64,000 bases of DNA from Bacteroidota bacterium (GTDB taxonomy: Bacteria > Bacteroidota > Rhodothermia > Rhodothermales > UBA10348), in NCBI GenBank assembly GCA_029262855.1, contig JAJCYP010000049.1, positions 116,744-180,743 on the forward strand. Reading direction: 5' to 3'. This document shows positions 52,542 through 60,906 of this stretch, piece after piece (position 1 is the stretch's first letter; each line of letters opens with the position of its first letter). Below the pieces are notes generated by a model that was given only the letters and a program-made list of their open reading frames with translations, ran no database searches and was not told where the DNA came from. Both the position numbers and the translations under genes were made by a program.

Positions 52542-52862
52542 ATGTCAGACCAGCACTTGTTTATTTCCCTCGACGACGAGGGCACGCCGTTCCGGATTCC
52601 CCTGGCCGACGTGCAGGAGATCATCCGCCTTAAAGGTCATTTCAAGGGTCTCGACGCCTCCGCAAAAACAGTCGGCCTGCGCCGCAGGACCGTCCGCCTG
52701 GTCGATCCCGAGTCCATCCTCGGCGTCCGTGCAGACCACGCGTCAAGCATTCTGGTCTTTGAACTCAACCATCGACTGCACGGCCTCCCCGTGAACCGGG
52801 TCGATCGTGAGCCGCGAGAGACTTTTCGTGAATTGAGACTCCGCGACCTGAATCCGTCTTAA
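52542..52862 (+). CDS. Short CheW-like protein upstream of motA
   Basis: 106 residues, shorter than CheW (about 150). FRIPLADVQEIIR matches the CheW start, and LRRRTVRLVDPESILG followed by ILVFELNHRLHGLPVNRVDR resembles the later CheW strands. The middle segment of CheW is missing. CheW couples receptors to CheA; a truncated version might link the motor genes to signalling. The place is often taken by flbD in other genomes, but the sequence does not fit FlbD. No other che gene is in the window. Confidence 0.5.
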   Translation: MSDQHLFISLDDEGTPFRIPLADVQEIIRLKGHFKGLDASAKTVGLRRRTVRLVDPESILGVRADHASSILVFELNHRLHGLPVNRVDREPRETFRELRLRDLNPS

Positions 52863-52885
52863 TGGCGCGCCCTGGTCGCCGATAA
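52859..52885 (+). promoter_or_regulatory. Candidate sigma-28 promoter of motA-motB
   Basis: GCCGATAA at 52878-52885 is an exact sigma-28 -10 element. Upstream, TTAATGGC/TAATGGCG at about the right distance gives a weak -35. It overlaps the end of the CheW-like gene and lies 28 nt before motA. Confidence 0.6.
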
Positions 52886-52913
52886 CACTCGGAGGTTCCC
52901 CCGCTTTCCGCCA

Positions 52914-53702
52914 ATGGAGAAGACAACACCAATAGGCCTGGTCGCAGGATTCGTCCTGATCTTCGGCACCATTATGATGGGCCAGGGATGGACGACGTTT
53001 TTCAACGTCCCGTCGATGGTCATGGTCATCGGAGGCACGATCTGCGCCCTGATGGTCAGCTCAAGCATGGTAGACCTCAAGATCTCCCTTGCCGGCATCA
53101 AAGGGATGTTCACCTACCAGGCGCCCGACCTTCCCCATCTCGTCGGCCAGTTCGGCAATCTGGCTCGAACCGCCCGACGCGAAGGACTCCTGGCCCTGGA
53201 TCGCGCCTTGGAGGATCTCGAAGACGAGTTCATGGGATTCGGTCTCGAGATGGCCGTCGATGGCGTCGAGGAAGAAGAGATCGAAGACCTGATGATCGGT
53301 CGCGTGCGGACCGAGATGTCGGATAGGACCGTTACGGTCAAGTTTCTGAATAACGCGGGCACGTTCTGTCCCGCGTTCGGCATGGTGGGAACGCTCATCG
53401 GCCTGATCCAGATGATGCAGAACCTGTCCGACCCGGCCGCCATTGGTGCCGGTATGGCCGTGGCGATGATCACCACGTTCTACGGCGCCTTCCTGTCCAA
53501 TCTGCTCTTCCTCCCAGCCGCACAGAAGGCCAGGGCCCAGAAGGTCGAAATGGAACTGGCTCGCGAGATCGTCCAGGCCGGTGTCCTGGGCATCGTTCGC
53601 GGCGAGAGCCCGAGCATGATTGAGAAGCGCCTTGGTCTCTTCCTCAAGGACGGCGAGGGTGCGGGCGAAGACGCCGAAACCACCCTCAAAAAAGCCGCCT
53701 AG
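52914..53702 (+). CDS. motA: Flagellar stator protein MotA
   Basis: 262 residues with four membrane helices (near 7-24, 31-50, 150-172, 182-203). The conserved proline loop is FCPAFGMVGTLIGLIQMM, followed by GAGMAVAMITTFYGAFLSN and LPAAQKARAQ. The cytoplasmic loop carries RTARREGLLALD and acidic residues that touch FliG. MotA conducts ions with MotB. It is preceded by a sigma-28-like site and followed by motB after 9 nt. Confidence 0.95.
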   Translation: MEKTTPIGLVAGFVLIFGTIMMGQGWTTFFNVPSMVMVIGGTICALMVSSSMVDLKISLAGIKGMFTYQAPDLPHLVGQFGNLARTARREGLLALDRALEDLEDEFMGFGLEMAVDGVEEEEIEDLMIGRVRTEMSDRTVTVKFLNNAGTFCPAFGMVGTLIGLIQMMQNLSDPAAIGAGMAVAMITTFYGAFLSNLLFLPAAQKARAQKVEMELAREIVQAGVLGIVRGESPSMIEKRLGLFLKDGEGAGEDAETTLKKAA

Positions 53703-53711
53703 GCAGGACTC

Positions 53712-54515
53712 GTGGCAAAAAAAGGAGCCGCACCACCGCCCGAAGAGGATGACGACCCGTCTGCTCCGTTCTGGATGACGACGTTCAGCGACATGGCCAC
53801 GCTGTTGCTGACGTTCTTCATCATGATCGTTTCCATGTCCACGGTGGAAGTCAAGAAGTTCAAGGAGGCCATCTCCTACTTCCCCGGACGAACGAGCTTT
53901 CTGCAGAAGGACGCCGTCCTCCCCCCCACGACGAAGCAGATTGTGGCCGTCGAGTCGGCCGGCGGCGAGGACATCACCGACATGCTCAACGCCGAACGCT
54001 TCGAGGACCTCATGGAGTATCTCGAGCGCGAGGGGCTTCAGGACAACGTACAGGTCAACCTGACCGAGAAGGGCTTGCACGTGGTCATTGTCGACTCTCT
54101 CATGTTCGTGTCAGGCCAGGCGGACCTCCTGCCCAAGTCCAAGGAGGTCCTGGTCGAAATTGCAGGGGTGCTCGGACAGGCTGCCAAGTCCGTCATCGTC
54201 GAGGGCCACACGGACGACAGACCCATCGCCACGAGTCGATATCCCACAAACTGGGAGCTTTCTGGAGCCCGCGCCTTCTCTGTGGTCCGATTCCTGCTTG
54301 GACAAGCATCGACGCTGGATCCTTCCGGATACGTTGGCATCGGTTATGGGGAATTTCGCCCCGTTGAATCGAATGAGACGGCCGCTGGAAGGGCAAAGAA
54401 CCGGCGAGTCGAAATACTATTCAGTTGGGAGCCATGGCAGAACAGCAACAGTCCCCCGGTGACGATGCCGGAACAGAAGGAAAGCCTTCCAAAGGAGGCG
54501 GCAAGACCTTCCTGA
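53712..54515 (+). CDS. motB: Flagellar stator protein MotB
   Basis: 267 residues, GTG start. The single membrane helix FWMTTFSDMATLLLTFFIMI contains the ion-binding Asp27. The OmpA-like peptidoglycan-binding domain has VIVEGHTDDRPIA, NWELSGARAFSVVRFL and GYGEFRPV followed by NRRVEI. The C-terminal tail (about 26 residues) overlaps fliL by 82 nt. Whether the motor uses H+ or Na+ cannot be settled from these residues. Confidence 0.95.
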   Translation: MAKKGAAPPPEEDDDPSAPFWMTTFSDMATLLLTFFIMIVSMSTVEVKKFKEAISYFPGRTSFLQKDAVLPPTTKQIVAVESAGGEDITDMLNAERFEDLMEYLEREGLQDNVQVNLTEKGLHVVIVDSLMFVSGQADLLPKSKEVLVEIAGVLGQAAKSVIVEGHTDDRPIATSRYPTNWELSGARAFSVVRFLLGQASTLDPSGYVGIGYGEFRPVESNETAAGRAKNRRVEILFSWEPWQNSNSPPVTMPEQKESLPKEAARPS

Positions 54516-54973
54516 TAACCATCATCGCCGTCGTGCTCGTCGCAGTCGGCACTGGTGCGGCTGCGGCCTACCTGTTTTTTCCCCAGGTAACGGCCCTTCT
54601 CACCGATACCGAACAAACGGCTGAGGAACTGGCTGAGGCCGAAGCGGAAGAGCCCATCGAGTACGGGGAGTTCATGGAACTGACCGGCTTCATGGTTAAC
54701 CCCTCCGGCGAAGGTGGCCGTCGCGCACTGATGGTCAACATCGGAGTCGAAGGCCCGAGTGCTGATGTTCTTGACGCGGTCAGCGCGAAGGAAATCCTGA
54801 TCCGCGACCGCGTCCTGGGAAAGCTCGGCAAACTCTCTGTGAGGGAGCTATCGGACATCTCCATCCGCGACAGCATCAAGCTTGACCTGCTGCAAGACAT
54901 CAACGGCGTGCTTGACAAGGACAAGAAGAAGCAATTGAGTCGCCTCTACTTCACGGCCTTCATCATCAACTAG
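54434..54973 (+). CDS. fliL: Flagellar basal-body associated protein FliL
   Basis: 179 residues. A Gly/Lys-rich N-terminus precedes one membrane helix (about 26-48), an acidic linker, then the periplasmic domain ending in KDKKKQLSRLYFTAFIIN, typical of FliL. It forms a ring around the stator. The ATG at 54434 has a GGGAG site just upstream; TTG at 54425 is less likely. The 5' part overlaps the end of motB by 82 nt. Confidence 0.9.
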   Translation: MAEQQQSPGDDAGTEGKPSKGGGKTFLITIIAVVLVAVGTGAAAAYLFFPQVTALLTDTEQTAEELAEAEAEEPIEYGEFMELTGFMVNPSGEGGRRALMVNIGVEGPSADVLDAVSAKEILIRDRVLGKLGKLSVRELSDISIRDSIKLDLLQDINGVLDKDKKKQLSRLYFTAFIIN

Positions 54974-54976
54974 CCG

Positions 54977-55951
54977 ATGGACATCTCCGAAGAAGAGGTC
55001 GCCATGATTGCGAAGAACTCCGCTCCGCCACGCAGACGGGCGCGAGCGTACAACTTTCGCAAACCCCGGCTGCTGTCGCAAGACCAGCTCCGGCTGCTGA
55101 ACCACGTCCACACGGGGTTCGCCCGGGATATTTCGGTGTACCTGTCGGCTCAGCTGCGCTCAATCGTCGAGATGAGCCTGGTCACGGTGGAGCAGGTACA
55201 CTACAGTGAGTACGTAGAGTCCACTCAGGCCCCCTCGGCCCTTTATGTCATGGAGGCTGAAGGCCAGTCGCACGGGATTATTCTGGAGTATGATCCACGG
55301 CTGGTTCTTTACACGGTCGAGAAACTCTTCGGAGGGCATGGCTCCTTCCAGCAGGATCCACGGGAGATTTCCCAGATCGAGCAGCGCGTGATGGCCCGCG
55401 TGGTTCAACGAACCTACCGCGGACTGGAGGCAGCCTGGGAGCCTGTGTTCCGCCTGGCGCTGTCAACCAAGTCGTTTGAAACGGATGCCGAGTTCGTGCA
55501 GATCATTCCGGGTACGGAGCCGGCCGTCGTGGCCAGCTTTGAGGTGGGCCTGGGTGAGCATCGGGCCGTCCTCCGCATCTGCTACCCGTACCTCATCATC
55601 GAGAAGATTCTCGGACGGAGCGGAATCCGCCAGATGCTCTCGAGACAGACCGAGCCCGTGGACCCCAAGGTCCTCGCCGCCTACGAGGACAGTCTTCGGA
55701 AGACTGAAGTTGAACTCAAGGCCGAGCTCGGACGGACCTCCCTTTCCCTCCAGGACATTCTTGACCTCTCAACAGGTGACGTGATAAGCCTGGACCGCAA
55801 GATCACCGAACCGATTCAGGTGGTCGTTGGCAATATTCCCCAGTTCCGAGCCATGGTCGGTCGCTCGGGTACCCGGAAAGCGCTCCGGGTCCTTGAAGTG
55901 ATTGAGCCCTCCGCAAGTGACTCAGCCGAAGCACCAGAAACTCATGAATAG
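54977..55951 (+). CDS. fliM: Flagellar motor switch protein FliM
   Basis: 324 residues. The middle domain has RKPRLLSQDQLRLLNHVHTGFARD, split at the LSQDQ, and VEQVHYSEYVESTQAPSALYV; the C-terminal FliN-like domain has ELGRTSLSLQDILDLSTGDVI. FliM binds CheY-P through an N-terminal EIDxLL-like motif; here the N-terminus reads MDISEEEVAMI, clearly diverged. It overlaps the fliN gene by 8 nt. Confidence 0.94.
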   Translation: MDISEEEVAMIAKNSAPPRRRARAYNFRKPRLLSQDQLRLLNHVHTGFARDISVYLSAQLRSIVEMSLVTVEQVHYSEYVESTQAPSALYVMEAEGQSHGIILEYDPRLVLYTVEKLFGGHGSFQQDPREISQIEQRVMARVVQRTYRGLEAAWEPVFRLALSTKSFETDAEFVQIIPGTEPAVVASFEVGLGEHRAVLRICYPYLIIEKILGRSGIRQMLSRQTEPVDPKVLAAYEDSLRKTEVELKAELGRTSLSLQDILDLSTGDVISLDRKITEPIQVVVGNIPQFRAMVGRSGTRKALRVLEVIEPSASDSAEAPETHE

Positions 55952-56939
55952 CGATATGCTGACAACGGCCGGAGAAGCCGCAAGAGCACTTCTCTCAACG
56001 ATGCTGGGCGATACCGCTCCGTTGAAATTCAGCACGCTCAACGCGACTGAGACGGCTGACATCCGAGAAGACTCGCGGTCACTCCTCGGCATCTACCCCG
56101 AGGATCACCGGTTCGCGGTCCTCCTTGATCCGGAGTGGTTGCCACTCGTCGCAGGCCTCAAGCTGGGCGTACAGACCAGAGTCGGTGACGAGGACTATGC
56201 CGAGATACTGACTGAGCTCAGCGGTCTCTTCGTGACTGCCGTCCAGTCACATTTCGAGGCGTATGGTTCCACCGTGGAGTGCGCAGCGCTTCAGATAAAG
56301 GGACCGGGCCAGGATCTGGACGGGTCGGTGGTCGAAGCGATCACCTATAAACTCCCCTTCTTCATGGAATGGGAGGGCGCACTCCTGCACGGTTTTGTGC
56401 TTGTGACCAAGGCCGATGCTCAAGATTCCGAAATCCAGGTCGAAACTGATATCGAGCAATCGTCCAGTCCGCAAACGGAAACCATGGAAGACAACTTCAA
56501 CCCGGCCGGCCACGGCCCTGTGAACGATCCGGTCCAGGCGACTGGGCCGGCGGGTATTCCACAGAGTGCCACGTCTTCCAATCCGGAGCATCAATCTCCC
56601 CGGGACCCGGACGGACCTGGCGTACAGGTTCACGCCGCCGCGTTTCCTGAACTCGGCGCCGAGTCTTCTGCCTCGAGTGGTAACGCCAATCTCGGCCTGC
56701 TTGCCGGGGTGGAACTGGAAGTAACCGTCGAACTCGGACGGCGCCGCATGGCCTTGTCAGACATCCTCCGCCTTACGAGCGGAAGCGTGCTGGAACTCGA
56801 AAAACTCGTAGGCGAGCCCCTGCAGGTGTTCGCCAATAATCGCTTTATCGCAGAAGGTGAAGCCGTGGTGATTGATGAGCAATTCGGTGTTCGCATCACG
56901 GCGCTGGCTGCACGGGGTGCGGCCAAACTGGTCCGCTAG
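55944..56939 (+). CDS. fliN: Large FliN-type motor switch protein with extra N-terminal domain
   Basis: 331 residues, two to three times a normal FliN. The last about 75 residues are the FliN/SpoA domain (LEVTVELGRRRMALSDILRL, then GSVLELEKLVGEPLQVFAN and GEAVVIDEQFGVRI). The first about 185 residues form a separate folded domain resembling the CheC/FliM-like part of FliY (YAEILTELSGLFVTAVQ), joined by a long Ser/Pro/Asn-rich linker. No clear CheY-phosphatase motif is visible. FliN completes the C-ring with FliM. A 110-nt gap with a possible promoter follows. Confidence 0.88.
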   Translation: MNSDMLTTAGEAARALLSTMLGDTAPLKFSTLNATETADIREDSRSLLGIYPEDHRFAVLLDPEWLPLVAGLKLGVQTRVGDEDYAEILTELSGLFVTAVQSHFEAYGSTVECAALQIKGPGQDLDGSVVEAITYKLPFFMEWEGALLHGFVLVTKADAQDSEIQVETDIEQSSSPQTETMEDNFNPAGHGPVNDPVQATGPAGIPQSATSSNPEHQSPRDPDGPGVQVHAAAFPELGAESSASSGNANLGLLAGVELEVTVELGRRRMALSDILRLTSGSVLELEKLVGEPLQVFANNRFIAEGEAVVIDEQFGVRITALAARGAAKLVR

Positions 56940-56969
56940 TCCGCTGAACCATATCGGCCGGCCGCTGGC

Positions 56970-56985
56970 TGGCATCCTTTTGGCA
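56970..56985 (+). promoter_or_regulatory. Candidate sigma-54 promoter of fliO
   Basis: TGGCATCCTTTTGGCA has TGGCA at -24 and GGCA at -12 with exact GG-N10-GC spacing. It lies in the 110-nt gap between fliN and fliO, 65 nt before the fliO start. Confidence 0.5.
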
Positions 56986-57049
56986 TCACGACCCCACAGG
57001 GCACGGAAAGACCGGTTTTGGTCTCTCAAGCCCTGTCACGTTGTAAACG

Positions 57050-57904
57050 ATGCCAAGCATGCGCACAAATTTTCCGCCCACCGAAGCCGGTCCCTCCGCC
57101 AGGGATGGTCTTCGTCGTGCCCTCTTGCTGAGCGTTCTACTGGTGATCGTCTGGTCGGCCATTGCCTTCCTGCCCGATCCCGAGCTTCCCATCGCGGTCG
57201 CAACGCCGCAGACCGAGCAGAGCGTTTCTTCCGTCCCCACCCAGGCTTCCGGGGTGACTCCCGAGACCGAGTTCCTCGCCGAGACTGCTGGATCCTCAGC
57301 TGACGTACCGGTGGACTCCGGCCTGCTGGCACCCGCGGCTCGAAGCCTCTTCGGCCCCGGTTACATCCTGGTCCTGGCACTGCTGGCCATCGCCGGTGCG
57401 TGGGCTCTCTGGCTGCGAGCCAGGAAGTCCACTCCCTCGAGCCAGGGGCAACTCACGGAAATCGGCCGATTCAGACTCGGCCCCCAGCAGCAGATCCAGT
57501 TGGTGCGATGTGCCGATGAGGTGCTGCTGCTGGGCGTGGCCAATGGGAGCATCAACCTGCTGAAGGCCTATCCGGCCGACGACTTTCCGGATGGGGTCAC
57601 CCAGACTGCCCCCGAGAGCCCTTCGCTGAAAACGGCCCTGGTCCAGATCGCTTCATCGTTCCGCGCCACCCACACGGCCAGGAAGGCTGAGCGTGCTGCG
57701 GTCAAGCATGATGCCGACCGGCTCCCCTCCCACCCTTCGCCCGAGGAAGAATTCCCGCCCGGCGTGGAAATCCCGGAGTGGACAATCGCCACGGCATCCG
57801 CCATCTCGGACGGCCCTGACTTCATGCACGTCCTGAGACGCTATGCGAGCAAGAAGACCTACAAGGCCAACACCCTTTATCCGCCCACTGGCGCCAGTAA
57901 CTGA
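57050..57904 (+). CDS. fliO: FliO-like flagellar export gate assembly protein, extended
   Basis: 284 residues, more than twice a typical FliO. Two hydrophobic segments (about 25-42 and 103-121) are separated by a Thr/Ser-rich periplasmic loop. After the second comes the FliO-like core with GRFRLGPQQQIQLVRCADEVLLLGV. The C-terminal about 100 residues are hydrophilic. FliO helps assemble FliP. Identification rests on the core motif and on being directly upstream of fliP (2-nt spacing). ATG at 57059 is an alternative start. Confidence 0.8.
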   Translation: MPSMRTNFPPTEAGPSARDGLRRALLLSVLLVIVWSAIAFLPDPELPIAVATPQTEQSVSSVPTQASGVTPETEFLAETAGSSADVPVDSGLLAPAARSLFGPGYILVLALLAIAGAWALWLRARKSTPSSQGQLTEIGRFRLGPQQQIQLVRCADEVLLLGVANGSINLLKAYPADDFPDGVTQTAPESPSLKTALVQIASSFRATHTARKAERAAVKHDADRLPSHPSPEEEFPPGVEIPEWTIATASAISDGPDFMHVLRRYASKKTYKANTLYPPTGASN

Positions 57905-57905
57905 T

Positions 57906-58745
57906 ATGTCGCGAGTCCGCTTCCTCTCGCTCTTCCTGATCTCGGTCCTCACCCTCCTCCCGGTTGTGCCGGCGGTAGCCCAGCAGACCCAGACCACGAC
58001 GCCACAGACCCAAACCGGCCAGCCGTCCACGGGACAGCCTGCGCCCCAGGGCTTCTCACCCGGCATGCTCTCCCAGCTGCCGTCGATAAGTCTGGGTGAC
58101 CCGGATTCCGAGGGCTATGCCCTGCCGATTCAGCTGCTTCTGCTGCTGACCGTGCTCTCGCTGGCACCCGCCATCGTCATCCTGATGACGAGTTTCACCC
58201 GACTCGTCGTGATCCTGGGCATCCTCCGGCAGGCGATGGGCACCGCCCAGTCTCCACCCACGCAGGTGCTGATTGGCCTGGCCATCTTCCTGACCATGTT
58301 CATCATGGCGCCGGTCTTCAGCGAGATACACCGTGACGCGCTCGATCCGTATATGGATGGCCGGATCAGCCAGGAGGTGGCGTTCGAAAACGCCTCCAAG
58401 CCCATCAAGAAGTTCATGCTGACGCAGACCCGCCCCAAGGACCTGCTCCTGTTCATGGACATGGCCAAAGTCACTTCCTTCCAGAATGGAGATGACACCC
58501 CGCTCTACGTCCTCGTACCCGCTTACGTGATCAGCGAACTCCGCATCGCCTTCCAGATCGGGTTCATGATTTTCCTACCGTTCCTCATCGTGGACCTCAT
58601 CGTGGCCTCCGTGCTCATGAGCATGGGCATGATGATGCTCCCACCGGTGATGATCTCCCTTCCGATGAAACTCCTGCTGTTCGTGCTCGCGGATGGCTGG
58701 TATCTCATCGTTGAGTCGGTGGTCCGCGCCTACATCGGCTCCTAG
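57906..58745 (+). CDS. fliP: Flagellar export gate protein FliP
   Basis: 279 residues. A signal peptide (cleavage after AVA near residue 25) and a Gln/Thr/Pro linker precede four membrane helices. The FliP signature is seen as TSFTRLVVILGILRQAMGT, PPTQVLIGLAIFLTMF and PAYVISELRIAFQIGF. FliP forms the export pore with FliQ and FliR in the inner membrane. It starts 2 nt after the fliO stop. Confidence 0.96.
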   Translation: MSRVRFLSLFLISVLTLLPVVPAVAQQTQTTTPQTQTGQPSTGQPAPQGFSPGMLSQLPSISLGDPDSEGYALPIQLLLLLTVLSLAPAIVILMTSFTRLVVILGILRQAMGTAQSPPTQVLIGLAIFLTMFIMAPVFSEIHRDALDPYMDGRISQEVAFENASKPIKKFMLTQTRPKDLLLFMDMAKVTSFQNGDDTPLYVLVPAYVISELRIAFQIGFMIFLPFLIVDLIVASVLMSMGMMMLPPVMISLPMKLLLFVLADGWYLIVESVVRAYIGS

Positions 58746-58766
58746 GAGCCGCACAACCCCACAAGA

Positions 58767-59036
58767 ATGAACGTAGACGTCGCACTCTACTGGGTCTCGG
58801 AGTCCATGCAGCTGGCAGTCATGTTGGCCGGCCCCCTCCTCATTGCCGCACTCTGTGTGGGTATCGTCGTTTCGCTCTTTCAGGCGGTTACCTCGATGCA
58901 GGAGATGACCCTGAGCTACATCCCCAAGATTGCCATCGTAGGTGGAGTCCTTCTGCTCCTGACTCCCTGGATGCTGGAGATGATGACTGACTTCGCCACG
59001 CGGGTCTTCACCTTCATCCCGAACGTGTCCCATTGA
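58767..59036 (+). CDS. fliQ: Flagellar export gate protein FliQ
   Basis: 89 residues, the usual size, with two membrane helices. It has VGIVVSLFQAVTSMQEMTLSY, split after QAVT, and the conserved FVPK-like YIPKIA. Part of the FliPQR pore. The stop overlaps the fliR start (TTGA). Confidence 0.95.
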   Translation: MNVDVALYWVSESMQLAVMLAGPLLIAALCVGIVVSLFQAVTSMQEMTLSYIPKIAIVGGVLLLLTPWMLEMMTDFATRVFTFIPNVSH

Positions 59037-59815
59037 CTCCTGAGGACCTGCTCGATCCCGTCAGGATTGCAGCCATCTTCCTGATTTTTGTCCGCGTGGG
59101 CGGCATGATGTCGGCTGCGCCTTTCTTTGGGCACAAGTCGATTCCAGTCAAGGTCCGCCTCCTCCTGGCAATCCTATTGTCCTGGGTGGTCGTCGGCTTC
59201 GTGACCCCTCCTCCGGCTCAGCTGATCGCCCGTCCTCTCGGACTGGTTGTGGCGATTGGAACCGAGATGCTGACCGGCATCGCTATCGGCTTCGCCGCTC
59301 AGTTTCTGTTCTGGGGCGTGCAGTATGCGTCGGATGTCCTGGGATTCCAGATGGGTCTAGCCATGGCTCAGATTTTCGACCCCACGACGAATTCGAACAC
59401 CAACCCACTCGGGCGCCTGATCATGATGGCGTTCCTGATGATCTTTATCCTCCTGGATGGACAGCACGTGCTGCTTGAGGGACTGGTTTTTTCTTTCGAC
59501 GCGGTCCCGCTGGCTGGCGGCAACATTCAGGCAACCGGTCCACAGCTTCTGAAGATGGCCGGCGGGCTCTTTACGACAGGCCTGCGGCTGGCCTCACCCT
59601 TCATGGTGACCTTCTTCCTGGTGGAATCTGCGATGGGCATCTTTGCCCGAGTGGTTCCGCAGGCTGACCTCTTCTCCCTGGGCATGCCGATCAAGCTGTT
59701 GATCGGCCTCAGCCTGGCCGTCCTGTTCGTGCAGAACCTGGTGCCTCTTGCGCCCGAGCTGCTGGATAACATGTCCGCCAATGTCATTGACCTGCTGAAC
59801 ATCCTCAGGTCGTGA
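59033..59815 (+). CDS. fliR: Flagellar export gate protein FliR
   Basis: 260 residues with six to seven membrane segments, TTG start overlapping the fliQ stop. It has FVRVGGMMSAAPFFGHKSIP, ALGVGFAAQF-like AIGIGFAAQFLFWGVQYA and ALFNPLG-type QIFDPTTNSNTNPLGRL, as in FliR. It completes the FliPQR complex. The stop overlaps the flhB start (GTGA). Confidence 0.94.
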   Translation: MTPEDLLDPVRIAAIFLIFVRVGGMMSAAPFFGHKSIPVKVRLLLAILLSWVVVGFVTPPPAQLIARPLGLVVAIGTEMLTGIAIGFAAQFLFWGVQYASDVLGFQMGLAMAQIFDPTTNSNTNPLGRLIMMAFLMIFILLDGQHVLLEGLVFSFDAVPLAGGNIQATGPQLLKMAGGLFTTGLRLASPFMVTFFLVESAMGIFARVVPQADLFSLGMPIKLLIGLSLAVLFVQNLVPLAPELLDNMSANVIDLLNILRS

Positions 59816-60882
59816 GCGAAGACAAATCAGATAAAATATTTGACCCCACGCCGGGTCGAATACGCAAGGCCCGCGAGGAGGGCAACCTGTTCAAGTCACA
59901 GGACGTGACATCCATCGCGCTCCTGATGACCGGTGTCACGATGATCGTGGTCTTCATGCCGAGGGCCTTTGACGCCATGAAGACCATGGCCGCCCGGACG
60001 TTTCTGGCCTCGGCCACCACCCCGGTCAACCTGACCGCGATGCCAAGCATTCTTCAGGACATCGGCGTGCAGACGGGGATGATCCTGGCACCCTTCATCG
60101 GTGCGATCCTGGTTACCTCCATCGGCATTCAGTTGGCGCAGAGCGGTTGGAATGTGACTACCAAGCCGCTTGAACCGAAGCCGGACAAGATCTCGCCCCT
60201 CAAGGGACTCAAGCGAATTTTCTCGGCCAAGGGCGCCTTCAACACGGCCAAGGCCATTCTCAAGATTGCCATCGTCGGGCCGGTGGCCTATGCCGAGATA
60301 TCCGGCCGGATGGAGGAAATTCTGATGCTACCCGCTCTGGCCATGCCCGAGATCGTGGCGCTCGCCGGGCAGTGGATGACCATCCTGGTCTATAAGCTCC
60401 TCCTTGTGCTCCTGGTACTCTCCATCGTGGACGCCGCCTTTGAGAAGTGGAAGTACCACGAAGACCTGAAGATGAGCAAGCAGGAAGTCAAGGACGAGTC
60501 CCGCGAGTCGGATGGAGATCCACACATCAAGTCGCGCCGCAAGCAGTTGGCCATGGAAATGAAGCGTCGGCCGCGGCTGGACCACGCGATCCTGAAGGCC
60601 GACGTGGTCATCACCAACCCGACTCACTTTGCGGTCATGCTGCGGTATGACCCCGAGGAAGCCATGGCGCCCTTCGTGCTCGCCAAGGGGATTCGCAAAC
60701 GCGCCCTCCGCATCAAGTCCCTGGCCCACGAATTTGAGGTTCCGATGGTCGAGGACCGGCCGTTGGCCCGGGCTTTGTACCACACCGTTGAAGAGATGGC
60801 TGAGATACCCGCGGATCTGTATCCCGCAGTGGCCACGATCCTGGCGGAGATCTATCGCCAGAAGGGTCTCTCACTCAACTAA
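59812..60882 (+). CDS. flhB: Flagellar export switch protein FlhB
   Basis: 356 residues, GTG start. Four membrane helices lie at about 30-50, 80-105, 140-160 and 180-205. The cytoplasmic domain has the autocleavage site NPTH at 269-272, the same numbering as in enterobacterial FlhB, within VVITNPTHFAVMLRYD. The helix before it (VKDESRESDGDPHIKSRRKQ) is also typical. FlhB switches export from rod/hook to filament substrates together with FliK. Confidence 0.97.
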   Translation: MSEDKSDKIFDPTPGRIRKAREEGNLFKSQDVTSIALLMTGVTMIVVFMPRAFDAMKTMAARTFLASATTPVNLTAMPSILQDIGVQTGMILAPFIGAILVTSIGIQLAQSGWNVTTKPLEPKPDKISPLKGLKRIFSAKGAFNTAKAILKIAIVGPVAYAEISGRMEEILMLPALAMPEIVALAGQWMTILVYKLLLVLLVLSIVDAAFEKWKYHEDLKMSKQEVKDESRESDGDPHIKSRRKQLAMEMKRRPRLDHAILKADVVITNPTHFAVMLRYDPEEAMAPFVLAKGIRKRALRIKSLAHEFEVPMVEDRPLARALYHTVEEMAEIPADLYPAVATILAEIYRQKGLSLN

Positions 60883-60906
60883 CCCCACCCCGCGCCAAAC
60901 GACTCT

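Noticed and set aside
52542..52862. FlbD, often found between flgE and motA
   Set aside because: Sequence has CheW-like VQEIIR and late-strand motifs and does not fit the short FlbD pattern.
53712..53840. Assignment of the stator as Na+-driven (PomB-like)
   Set aside because: The helix around Asp27 resembles several stator types; residues visible here do not discriminate.
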